Made by a program: the position numbers and the translations under genes. Under the pieces are notes generated by a model that saw only the letters and a list, made by a program, of their open reading frames with translations, was not told the origin of the DNA and did not search any database. This document shows, piece by piece, positions 24,217 through 31,391 of a stretch of 59,597 bases of DNA. Position 1 is the stretch's first letter; every line of letters starts with the position of its first letter. The DNA is from DASUXA01 sp036378155 (GTDB lineage Bacteria; Actinomycetota; Actinomycetes; Mycobacteriales; Micromonosporaceae), in contig DASUXA010000026.1 of NCBI GenBank assembly GCA_036378155.1, positions 1 to 59,597 on the forward strand. Reading direction: 5' to 3'.

Positions 24217-24233
24217 GCGCACGGGTGGGCGGA

Positions 24234-25289
24234 TCAGCGGCGGCTGGTCAGGGCGTCCAGCGCGCGGTCGACGTCCTGCTGCGTGGTGTACACGTGGAAC
24301 GAGGCGCGGACCCGACCCACCCGCACCGCCGCGCGGATCCCGGCGGCGGCGAGCCGCTGCTCCGCCTGCGGTACGTCCACGGTGACGATCGCGCTGTTCC
24401 CCGGCGGCAGACCCAGCCCGGTGAGGAACCGGTTGGCCAGCGCCACGTTGTGGTCCCGGATCGCGGCGACGCCGATGCGTTCGACAAGTTCCAGGGCCGG
24501 GGCGGTGCCGACGAACGAGAACCATGCCGGCGACAGGTCGAAGCGGCGAGCGGACTGCGCCAGGCGAAGCCGTGGACCGTAGTACGAGTCGTCGACGTCC
24601 TCAGCCGCGTACCAGCCGGCGGACAGCGGTACCAGCCGGTCGCGCAACGACGGCGACAGGTAGGCGAAGCCTGAGCCGCGCGGCGACATCAGCCACTTGT
24701 ACGCGGTGGCTGTGACGACGTCGGCGAGCGAGGCGTCGAACGGCAGCCAGCCGCACGCCTGGGTGGCGTCCACGACGACCAGCGCGCCGTGCGCGCGGGC
24801 GGCGGCGACCACCGCGGAATAGTCGGCGACCGTCCCGTCTGCGGACTGGACCAGGCTGAACGCGACCACGTCGGTGTCGGAGTCGACCGCGTCGGCGAGG
24901 TCCGCGACCGGGACCGGACGCAGGGTGACGCCGCGGTGCGCGTGCACCGCCCACGGAAAGACGTTCGAGGTGAATTCGATGTCCGGTATTACCACGTGCG
25001 CGCCGTCCGGCAGCGCGGCGGCGACCGGGGCGAGCATTTGCGAGACGTTGGTACCGACGCTGACGTCCTCGGGCGGTACCCCGACGAGCCGGGCGAACGC
25101 CGCGCGCGACCGAGCGGTCGACTCGTCCCAGCCCTCCCAGGAGGTGTGCCCGGTACGCCAGTCGGCGAGCGCCGCCTGCAACGCCTGCCACGCCGGACGG
25201 GGCGGCAGCCCGTACGACGCGGTGTTGAGCCACCCCGGTTCGGCATCCCACAGCGCCTGCGCGGCGCGTACATCCAACGGCTCGCCCAT
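24234..25289 (-). CDS. PLP-dependent aminotransferase, class V
   Basis: This 351-aa fold-type I PLP enzyme resembles cysteine desulfurase, kynureninase or isopenicillin-N-epimerase-like proteins. The PLP-binding Lys is in TATAYKWLMSPRGSGF at about residue 194, preceded by the Asp motif VVVDATQACGW. The N-terminus WLNTASYGLPPRP and the phosphate-binding SVGTNVSQML fit the family. A C-terminal Arg-rich segment (RVGRVRASFHVYTTQQDVD) binds substrate carboxylates. The reaction is not assigned. The ATG at 25289 follows an AGAGG site. It lies upstream of the liv operon in the same direction and may share its pathway. Confidence 0.83.
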   Translation of the reverse strand: MGEPLDVRAAQALWDAEPGWLNTASYGLPPRPAWQALQAALADWRTGHTSWEGWDESTARSRAAFARLVGVPPEDVSVGTNVSQMLAPVAAALPDGAHVVIPDIEFTSNVFPWAVHAHRGVTLRPVPVADLADAVDSDTDVVAFSLVQSADGTVADYSAVVAAARAHGALVVVDATQACGWLPFDASLADVVTATAYKWLMSPRGSGFAYLSPSLRDRLVPLSAGWYAAEDVDDSYYGPRLRLAQSARRFDLSPAWFSFVGTAPALELVERIGVAAIRDHNVALANRFLTGLGLPPGNSAIVTVDVPQAEQRLAAAGIRAAVRVGRVRASFHVYTTQQDVDRALDALTSRR

Positions 25290-25330
25290 CGGTCGGCCTC
25301 TCCCTTACGTCGGTCTCGGTGCCCCGGGCG

Positions 25331-25519
25331 CTACGACTTCGCGCTGAGCCTCTCCTGACGCAGTTGCGGTGCCAGTCGACAGACCGTCTCGACATCCGCA
25401 TCCTCGTGCAGGACGACGAGTTTGCGTTGGATGGCCGTGGCAATCACTCGATGATCGGCAATAGACAGGCCGTGGTGCTGACTGCGTGCCGCCAGTTCAC
25501 GCTGCACGTCGCCGCTCAA
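25331..25519 (-). pseudogene. Relic of a VapC/PIN-domain toxin gene (C-terminal part)
   Basis: About 60 codons encode HHGLSIADHRVIATAIQRK, then LVVLHEDADVETVCRL. This matches the last third of VapC-type PIN nucleases: the Asp in SIADH and the Asp residues in LHEDADVE are the C-terminal acidic residues of the active site. The first two thirds, with the first catalytic Asp, are missing. The frame continues upstream into yebC without a sensible start, and only a TTG opens it. No antitoxin gene is visible. It is probably a decayed toxin-antitoxin locus. Confidence 0.7.
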
Positions 25520-25562
25520 GGGTGACCTGGGGTGGCGCGGACGACACTCAGGCGGGGACCGA

Positions 25563-26312
25563 TCAGCCGACCGCCGCCATGACCTCGTCGGAGACGTCGA
25601 AGTTCGCGTACACGTTCTGCACGTCGTCCGAATCTTCCAACGCGTCGATCAGCTTGAAGATCTTCCGGGCGCCGTCCTCGTCGAGGGGAACGGTGACGCT
25701 CGGTACGAACGAACTCTCCGCCGACTCGTAGTCGATGCCGGCGGACTGCAACGCGTTGCGGACCGCGATCAGGTCGCTCGGTTCGGACACCACCTCGAAC
25801 GACTCGCCGAGGTCGTTGACCTCCTCGGCACCCGCGTCGAGCACCGCGAGCAGCACGTCGTCCTCGCTCAGGTCGCCCTTCGGGACGATCACCACGCCCT
25901 TGCGCGAGAACAGGTACGACACGCTGCCCGCGTCCGCCAGCGAGCCGCCGTTGCGGGTCAGCGCGGTGCGCACGTCCGTGGCGGCCCGGTTGCGGTTGTC
26001 GGTGAGGCACTCGATGAGCAGCGCGACGCCGTTCGGCCCGTATCCCTCGTACATGACGGTCTGGTAGTCCGCGCCGCCGGCCTCCTGACCGGAGCCGCGC
26101 TTGATCGCCCGGTCGATGTTCTCGTTGGGGACCGAATTCTTCTTGGCCTTCTGGATGGCGTCGAACAGGGTCGGGTTGCCGGCCGGGTCGCCACCGCCGG
26201 TGCGCGCCGCCACCTCGACGTTCTTGATCAGTCGGGCGAACAACTTGCCGCGCTTGGCGTCGACGACGGCCTTCTTGTGCTTGGTCGTCGCCCACTTTGA
26301 GTGGCCGGACAT
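25563..26312 (-). CDS. yebC: YebC/PmpR-family protein (TACO1-like)
   Basis: This 249-aa protein begins MSGHSKWATTKHKKAVVDAKRGKLF, the YebC hallmark, and contains NENIDRAIKRGSG and YEGYGPNGVALLIECLTDN. Length and three-domain layout are normal. Members act as transcription regulators or help ribosomes through difficult proline stretches; which role applies here is not known. The ATG overlaps the pdxT stop by one base (TAATG), so pdxS-pdxT-yebC form an operon. Confidence 0.95.
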   Translation of the reverse strand: MSGHSKWATTKHKKAVVDAKRGKLFARLIKNVEVAARTGGGDPAGNPTLFDAIQKAKKNSVPNENIDRAIKRGSGQEAGGADYQTVMYEGYGPNGVALLIECLTDNRNRAATDVRTALTRNGGSLADAGSVSYLFSRKGVVIVPKGDLSEDDVLLAVLDAGAEEVNDLGESFEVVSEPSDLIAVRNALQSAGIDYESAESSFVPSVTVPLDEDGARKIFKLIDALEDSDDVQNVYANFDVSDEVMAAVG

Positions 26313-26968
26313 TACCCCTCCGTCTTCAGTGCCGCCGCCGCCATGTCCAGGAAGTACCGGTGCACACGCAGATCACCGGTGATCTCGGGATGGAAAGCGG
26401 TGGCGAGCAGATTGCGCTGCCGGACGGCGACAATCCTACCGGCGTCGCCCGCGGAGGCGTCACCGCCGGGCCCGCCCGGCGTCTGCCCGCCCGACGGCAC
26501 GCTGCCGAGGATCTCGACGCCGGCACCGACCCGCTCCACCCAGGGCGCCCGGATGAACACGGCGTGCACCGGACCTCCCGGTACCCCGGCCAGGTCGACC
26601 GGCGCCTCGAACGAGTGGACCTGGCGACCGAACGCGTTGCGGCGCACGGTCATGTCGATCCCGTCGAACGACTGCTGGTCGGGGCGACCGTCGAGCACCT
26701 CGGTGGCGAGCATGATCATGCCGGCGCACGAGCCGAACGCCGGCATACCCTCGGCGATGCGCTTACGGATGGGTTCGAGTACGCCGAAGTCGATCGCGAG
26801 CCGGCTCATCGTGGTCGACTCGCCACCGGGGATGACCAGGGCGTCGACGGTGTCCAGTTCGTCGGCGCGGCGCACCGGACGCGCCAGCGCGCCGCACTCG
26901 GCCAGTACCCGCAGATGTTCGCGGACGTCGCCCTGCAGCGCGAGCACGCCCACCGTCAGGTCGCTCAC
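26312..26968 (-). CDS. pdxT: Pyridoxal 5'-phosphate synthase glutaminase subunit PdxT
   Basis: PdxT (218 aa) hydrolyses glutamine and passes ammonia to PdxS for vitamin B6 synthesis. The catalytic triad is visible: Cys in FGSCAGMIML (about 81) and His/Glu in ATAFHPEITGD (about 193-195). GGESTT near residue 49 is also typical. A Gly-rich insert (SGGQTPGGPGGDASAGDAG) of about 20 residues before the His-Glu pair is longer than in most relatives. The GTG start has GGAG upstream and lies 7 bases after the pdxS stop. Confidence 0.95.
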   Translation of the reverse strand: MSDLTVGVLALQGDVREHLRVLAECGALARPVRRADELDTVDALVIPGGESTTMSRLAIDFGVLEPIRKRIAEGMPAFGSCAGMIMLATEVLDGRPDQQSFDGIDMTVRRNAFGRQVHSFEAPVDLAGVPGGPVHAVFIRAPWVERVGAGVEILGSVPSGGQTPGGPGGDASAGDAGRIVAVRQRNLLATAFHPEITGDLRVHRYFLDMAAAALKTEG

Positions 26969-26975
26969 GAGTCTC

Positions 26976-27884
26976 CTACCACCCGCGCTCGGCCAGGCGG
27001 TGCGGCTGCGGAATGTCGTCGACGTTGATGCCGACCATCGCCTCGCCCAGCCCGCGCGACACCTTCGCGATCATGTCGGGGTCGTCGTAGAAGGTGACCG
27101 CCTTGACGATCGCCGCCGCCCGCTTCGCCGGGTCGCCGGACTTGAAGATGCCGGAGCCGACGAACACGCCCTCCGCGCCGAGCTGCATCATCATCGCGGC
27201 GTCGGCGGGCGTGGCGATACCACCGGCGGTGAACAGCACGACGGGCAGCTTGCCGGTCTCGGCGACCTCGCGGACCAGCTCGTACGGCGCCTGCAGCTCC
27301 TTGGCGGCGACGTACAGCTCGTCCTCGCTCATCGAGGTCAGACGACGGATCTCGGCACGGATCCGGCGCATGTGGGTGGTGGCGTTGGACACGTCGCCGG
27401 TGCCGGCCTCACCCTTCGAGCGGATCATCGCGGCGCCCTCGGTGATCCGGCGCAGCGCCTCGCCGAGGTTGGTCGCGCCGCACACGAACGGCACGGTGAA
27501 CGCCCACTTGTCGATGTGGTTGGCGTAGTCGGCGGGGGTCAGCACCTCGGACTCGTCGACGTAGTCCACGCCCAGCGCCTGCAGGACCTGAGCCTCGACG
27601 AAATGCCCGATCCGCGCCTTGGCCATCACGGGGATCGACACCGCGTTGATGATCGAGTCGATCAGGTCGGGGTCGCTCATCCGGGCCACGCCGCCCTGCG
27701 CGCGGATGTCTGCCGGCACCCGCTCGAGAGCCATCACCGCGACCGCTCCGGCATCCTCGGCGATCTTCGCCTGCTCCGCGGTGACGACATCCATGATCAC
27801 GCCGCCCTTGAGCATCTCGGCCATCCCCCGCTTGACGCGGGCGGTGCCGGTGACCGGAGCGGCAACGTGGGAGTTCTCGGACAC
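26976..27884 (-). CDS. pdxS: Pyridoxal 5'-phosphate synthase synthase subunit PdxS
   Basis: PdxS (302 aa) builds PLP from ribose 5-phosphate, glyceraldehyde 3-phosphate and ammonia on a TIM barrel. Visible motifs are MLKGGVIMDVVTAEQAKIAED, IPVMAKARIGHFVEAQVL (the active-site Lys), and the phosphate loop VVLFTAGGIATPADAAMMM, FVGSGIFKS. The open frame extends upstream. The GTG at 27884 is chosen because an AAGGAG site lies 10 bases before it and it gives the family length. It is the first gene of the pdxS-pdxT-yebC operon, with a minus-strand TACCAT box about 40 bases upstream as a possible -10. Confidence 0.95.
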   Translation of the reverse strand: MSENSHVAAPVTGTARVKRGMAEMLKGGVIMDVVTAEQAKIAEDAGAVAVMALERVPADIRAQGGVARMSDPDLIDSIINAVSIPVMAKARIGHFVEAQVLQALGVDYVDESEVLTPADYANHIDKWAFTVPFVCGATNLGEALRRITEGAAMIRSKGEAGTGDVSNATTHMRRIRAEIRRLTSMSEDELYVAAKELQAPYELVREVAETGKLPVVLFTAGGIATPADAAMMMQLGAEGVFVGSGIFKSGDPAKRAAAIVKAVTFYDDPDMIAKVSRGLGEAMVGINVDDIPQPHRLAERGW

Positions 27885-28017
27885 GGTGGGGGGACTCCTT
27901 GTTCCTGGTGATGGTGAGATCCATGGTACGCCGCCGACGGCGAGCCACCCGATGGCCAATCCGCTGCCGGTGGCCTCGGGTGCCGGGTACCGCGCCGGGT
28001 GCCGCCTCGGTGCCGGG

Positions 28018-28521
28018 CTACAGCGGCGGCACCGGTACCGACGTGTCCAGAATCGGGTCGTCCACGTCGAAGTAGCGCGGCTCGGCGTGCCTGCGCCCCA
28101 GCCGGAGCAGCCGGACCAGGCGGCGGCGGCGTACCGCGAGCGCGTCGCGGACCAGATCGTTGTGTACCTGCCGGGTCAACGCGACCTGCCGACTGGCGGC
28201 GGACACCTCCGCCAGGGTCGGCGCGTCCGGCGGGTACGGCAGCGCGCGCAGCGCCCGGGTCAGGTCGTTCTCGACCAGTTCCCGGTCGTCCGGGTGGGCT
28301 TCCAGCGCGGCGCGCGCCGCCGCCTTCAGCTCCGGACGCCCGAGCGCGTCGGCGAGCTGGCTCGCGGCGGCCGCCCTGCGTACCAGGTGCGCGTCCAGGG
28401 CGGCGTGGGCGGCGGCGCAGCGCGCGGCGAGCCGGTCCAGCCGTGCCGTGAGCCAGGTGAGGTACATCGCCACGAGCACCACCACCACGACCGCCGCGAC
28501 CATCCACCACATGCCGCGCAT
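28018..28521 (-). CDS. LemA-like single-pass membrane protein
   Basis: This 167-aa protein has one N-terminal helix (WMVAAVVVVVLVAMYLTWL) with the rest cytoplasmic, helical and Arg/Ala-rich. The pattern RLDRLAARCAAAHAALDAHLVRR, then TRQVHNDLVRDALAVRRRRLVRLLRL, recalls LemA-family proteins and the membrane protein usually encoded beside pimA in actinobacteria. Its function is unknown. The ATG at 28521 is the first of three closely spaced Met codons. It follows pimA by 35 bases in the same direction and is likely in the pgsA-patA-pimA operon. Confidence 0.75.
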   Translation of the reverse strand: MRGMWWMVAAVVVVVLVAMYLTWLTARLDRLAARCAAAHAALDAHLVRRAAAASQLADALGRPELKAAARAALEAHPDDRELVENDLTRALRALPYPPDAPTLAEVSAASRQVALTRQVHNDLVRDALAVRRRRLVRLLRLGRRHAEPRYFDVDDPILDTSVPVPPL

Positions 28522-28556
28522 GCTAGTGGTCGTGGCACCGTCGGGCGCGTACCGAG

Positions 28557-29684
28557 TCAGATGCCCGCCACTGATCGCGGCGTCGCCTCGATCGCAGTCC
28601 GGTACACCTCGAGCACCCGCTGGGCGACCACGGTCCAGTCGTACGCGGCGACCACCTGGCTGGCCCGCCGCGCCAGGGCGCTTCGGCGGGCGGGGTCGTC
28701 GAGCAGCTCGGCGAGAGTCCGGGCGAGCGCGACCGGGTCGCCGACCGGTACCAGCGCCGCCGCCCGACCGCCGTCGAGGACCCGACGGAACGCGTCCAGG
28801 TCGCTGGCGACGATCGGGGTACCGGCGGCCATCGCCTCGGTGAGGATCATCCCGAACGACTCGCCGCCGGTGTTCGGCGCCACGTACACGTCGACGCTGC
28901 GCAGCATGCGCGCCTTGTCGGTCTCGGAGACCAGTCCCAGGAAGGTGATCCGACGCGCCGTGTGCGCCGGTACGTCGTCCAGCACGTCCGCCGGGTCGCC
29001 CGGTCCGGCGACCAGCAGACGCAGCCCGGGGCGGTCGGCGGCGAGCCGGACGAACGCGTCGAGCAGCACGGGGAAACCCTTGCGCGGCTCGGTGTACCGA
29101 CCGAGGAAGCCGACCGCCCCGCCCGGTCCCGGCCAGCCCGGCAGCGGTTCGGCGTGCGCGTACCGGGACACCGCCACCCCGTTCGGGATCTCCCAGCCGC
29201 CGCCGTCGAGGTGTTCGACCTGGACCTTGCGGGCCAGCGCGCTGACCGCGATCCGGGCGGTGATCTTCTCCAGGACGAGTTGGAGGACGCCCTGGGCGGC
29301 CGCCATCGCGCGGGACCGGGTCATCGCGGTGTGGAACGTCGCGACCACCGGACCGCGGGCGAGCAGTACCGCGAGCATCGACAGGCTGGGCGTGACCGGC
29401 TCGTGCACGTGCAGCACGTCGAACTCGCCGGCGGCGAGCCATCGGCGTACCCGCGCGGCGGAGATCGGTCCGAACGACAGCCGGGCGACCGAGCCGTTGT
29501 ACCGGACCGGCACGGCGCGCCCCGCCGACACCAGGTACGGCGGCAGCTCGCCGTCCTCGTCGGCCGGCGCCAGCACGCTCACCTCGTGCCCGAGGCTGAT
29601 CAGCGTCTCGGCGAGGTCGCGGACGTGGTTCTGCACGCCGCCGGGAACGTCGAACGAGTACGGGCAGACGATGCCGATCCGCAC
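28557..29684 (-). CDS. pimA: Phosphatidyl-myo-inositol mannosyltransferase PimA
   Basis: This 375-aa GT4 glycosyltransferase adds the first mannose from GDP-mannose to phosphatidylinositol. The N-terminal VRIGIVCPYSFDVPGGVQNH motif is diagnostic, DVLHVHEPVTPSLSM and GRYTEPRKGFPVLLDAF follow, and the nucleotide-sugar motif is APNTGGESFGMILTEAMAAG (about 285-304). The GTG at 29684 has a perfect AGGAGG four bases upstream. It follows patA by 8 bases. With pgsA and patA it makes the phosphatidylinositol-mannoside base of the envelope. Confidence 0.93.
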   Translation of the reverse strand: MRIGIVCPYSFDVPGGVQNHVRDLAETLISLGHEVSVLAPADEDGELPPYLVSAGRAVPVRYNGSVARLSFGPISAARVRRWLAAGEFDVLHVHEPVTPSLSMLAVLLARGPVVATFHTAMTRSRAMAAAQGVLQLVLEKITARIAVSALARKVQVEHLDGGGWEIPNGVAVSRYAHAEPLPGWPGPGGAVGFLGRYTEPRKGFPVLLDAFVRLAADRPGLRLLVAGPGDPADVLDDVPAHTARRITFLGLVSETDKARMLRSVDVYVAPNTGGESFGMILTEAMAAGTPIVASDLDAFRRVLDGGRAAALVPVGDPVALARTLAELLDDPARRSALARRASQVVAAYDWTVVAQRVLEVYRTAIEATPRSVAGI

Positions 29685-29692
29685 GCGTCCTC

Positions 29693-30619
29693 CTAAGCCT
29701 GTCCGGCTTGCCGGTCCGGCGTACCGTCGTCGAGCCACATCCGCTGCAGCATGTGCCAGTCCTCCGGGTGCGCGGCGATCCCGGCCGCGAGGTCGTCGGC
29801 GATGGTCTGCACGGTCAGGGTGACCCGGTCGCGCAGCGACCCGGCGTCGGGACCGGGCAGGGTGAGCGGACCGCGCAGCCGGGCGCGCGGTCCGTCCGGC
29901 TCGTACCACATGTCCACCGTGTACAGCGGCGCGCCGGTACGGATCGCGAGCAGCGCCGGGCCGGGCGGCATCCGGGTACGACCGCCGAAGAAGGTGACCT
30001 CCACGCCGCGCGCGGACAGGTCGCGGTCGGCGAGCAGCGGCACGATGTACCCCTTGCCGAGCCGGTCCTCCAGCACGTCCAGGGTGGGCCGGTCGCCGCC
30101 GGTCAACGGCAGGATCTCCATGCCGAGGCCCTCGCGGAAGGCGAGGAAGCGCTGGTACAGCTGCTCCGGCTTGAGCCGTTCGGCGACCGTGACGATCGGC
30201 CAGCCCATGGCGGCGACCCACGCCCCGGCCGCGTCCCAGTTGCCGGCGTGCGGCAGCGCGACGACCGCCCCGCGACCGCTGGCGACGTCCTCGGCGAGCA
30301 GGTCGGCGCCGCCGAGCTGGAAGTCGGTGAGGATCTGCGCCCGCGAGCGGGACGGCAGGCGGAACGCCTCGCAGAAGTACCGCGCGTACGAGCGCATCGC
30401 ACGGCGCACCAGCTCGTCGAACTCGTCGTCGCCCAGCCCCGGCCCGACCACCCGGCGCAGGTTGGCGGCCAGTCGCCGCACCCCGCGTCCGCCCCGGCGT
30501 ACCGCCAGGTCGCCGCCGAGCGCGAACAGTCCGTTCGCCACCGGAGCGGGCAGCGCCCGCACGGCCCGCCAGCCGGTCGCGAACGCCACGTCGGCCAGCC
30601 GCGATCCCGCTTCGTTCAT
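29693..30619 (-). CDS. patA: Phosphatidylinositol mannoside acyltransferase
   Basis: This 308-aa LpxL/HtrB-superfamily acyltransferase acylates the mannose added by PimA. The catalytic HX4D motif is visible in ALPHAGNWDAAG (His about 128). Further family sequence is LADRDLSARGVEVTFFGGR, with PPGPALLAIRTGAPLY after it. It has no signal peptide and should act at the inner face of the membrane. The ATG at 30619 overlaps the pgsA stop (ATGA), so it is translated together with pgsA; pimA follows 8 bases downstream. Confidence 0.93.
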   Translation of the reverse strand: MNEAGSRLADVAFATGWRAVRALPAPVANGLFALGGDLAVRRGGRGVRRLAANLRRVVGPGLGDDEFDELVRRAMRSYARYFCEAFRLPSRSRAQILTDFQLGGADLLAEDVASGRGAVVALPHAGNWDAAGAWVAAMGWPIVTVAERLKPEQLYQRFLAFREGLGMEILPLTGGDRPTLDVLEDRLGKGYIVPLLADRDLSARGVEVTFFGGRTRMPPGPALLAIRTGAPLYTVDMWYEPDGPRARLRGPLTLPGPDAGSLRDRVTLTVQTIADDLAAGIAAHPEDWHMLQRMWLDDGTPDRQAGQA

Positions 30620-31242
30620 ACCTTCTGATCCTGCCGGTAGACGGTCGCCACGCGCTGCCCCACCGTGACGATGGACAGCACCGCGAGCAACCACAGCGCC
30701 ACGTCCAGGGCGTACGGCACGCCGACTCCAGCCAGCAGCCCGCCGAGCCCGACCAGGATGAGCCGTTCGGCGCGCTCGGCGACGCCGACGTTCGCGGTCA
30801 TGCCCAGACCTTCCGCGCGAGCCTTCGCGTACGACACGATCTGACCCGCGACCAGGCAGATCAGCCCGGCAGCGGCGGCGGCGTGCTGTCCGGTGACCGC
30901 CAGCCAGTAGCTCACCGAGCCGAAGATCGCCCCGTCGGCGAGCCGGTCCATGGTCGAGTCGAGGAACGCGCCGAACCGGGCGGGGCGGGGACCGTCCCGC
31001 CGCGCCAGCTGCCGGGCCATCGCGCCGTCGATCAGGTCGGTGAACGCCGACAGGGTGACGATCACGACGGCGGTGACGAGGTGCCCGCGGGCACCGAAAC
31101 CGATCGCGCCGACCAGGACGCCGACGGTACCGGCGATGGTGACGGCATTGGGCGAGACGCCGGCGCGCAGCAGGGCGCGACCGACCGGGTCGGTGACCCG
31201 GGCGATGCCCGCCCGCCCGAACACGCTGAGGATCTTCGCCAT
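30616..31242 (-). CDS. pgsA: CDP-alcohol phosphotransferase, phosphatidylinositol-phosphate synthase type
   Basis: This 208-aa membrane enzyme has the CDP-alcohol phosphotransferase signature DLIDGAMARQLARRDG, then FGAFLDSTMDRLADG, with all four metal-binding Asp residues kept. About six helices are present. Its position before patA-pimA indicates the actinobacterial enzyme that joins inositol 3-phosphate to CDP-diacylglycerol, rather than glycerophosphate synthase, though the sequence alone does not fully decide. The ATG at 31242 has GGGAG four bases upstream. It is divergent from the EF-G-like gene. Confidence 0.92.
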   Translation of the reverse strand: MAKILSVFGRAGIARVTDPVGRALLRAGVSPNAVTIAGTVGVLVGAIGFGARGHLVTAVVIVTLSAFTDLIDGAMARQLARRDGPRPARFGAFLDSTMDRLADGAIFGSVSYWLAVTGQHAAAAAGLICLVAGQIVSYAKARAEGLGMTANVGVAERAERLILVGLGGLLAGVGVPYALDVALWLLAVLSIVTVGQRVATVYRQDQKV

Positions 31243-31391
31243 GGCGCTCCCACGATAACGGCGTCGACCAGCGGGGGCACGACCGGCTCGCGCTTCGGGG
31301 TTGTGCGTTACCACCCGCCGGGTGTGGGATCAAATCGTGATGTTCACCCGCCATGCACGCGGCCCCACCCGTCGATAAAGGAGGTGCGCAG

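Larger units (their letters stand above)
23851..24233. other. Non-coding leader region of the liv operon
   Basis: This 383-base gap holds no convincing gene. It contains a 7-bp hairpin at 24199-24216 after the aminotransferase stop. On the minus strand there is a TAACGT -10-like box at 23906-23911, about 56 bases before the livG start, with the perfect dyad at 23876-23895 between box and start. The middle (23940-24180) is GC-rich with nothing recognisable. Confidence 0.6.

Noticed and set aside
27960..28017. Terminator between the LemA-like gene and pdxS
   Set aside because: The repeated GGTGCCGGG strings are direct repeats; I could not pair them into a convincing stem.
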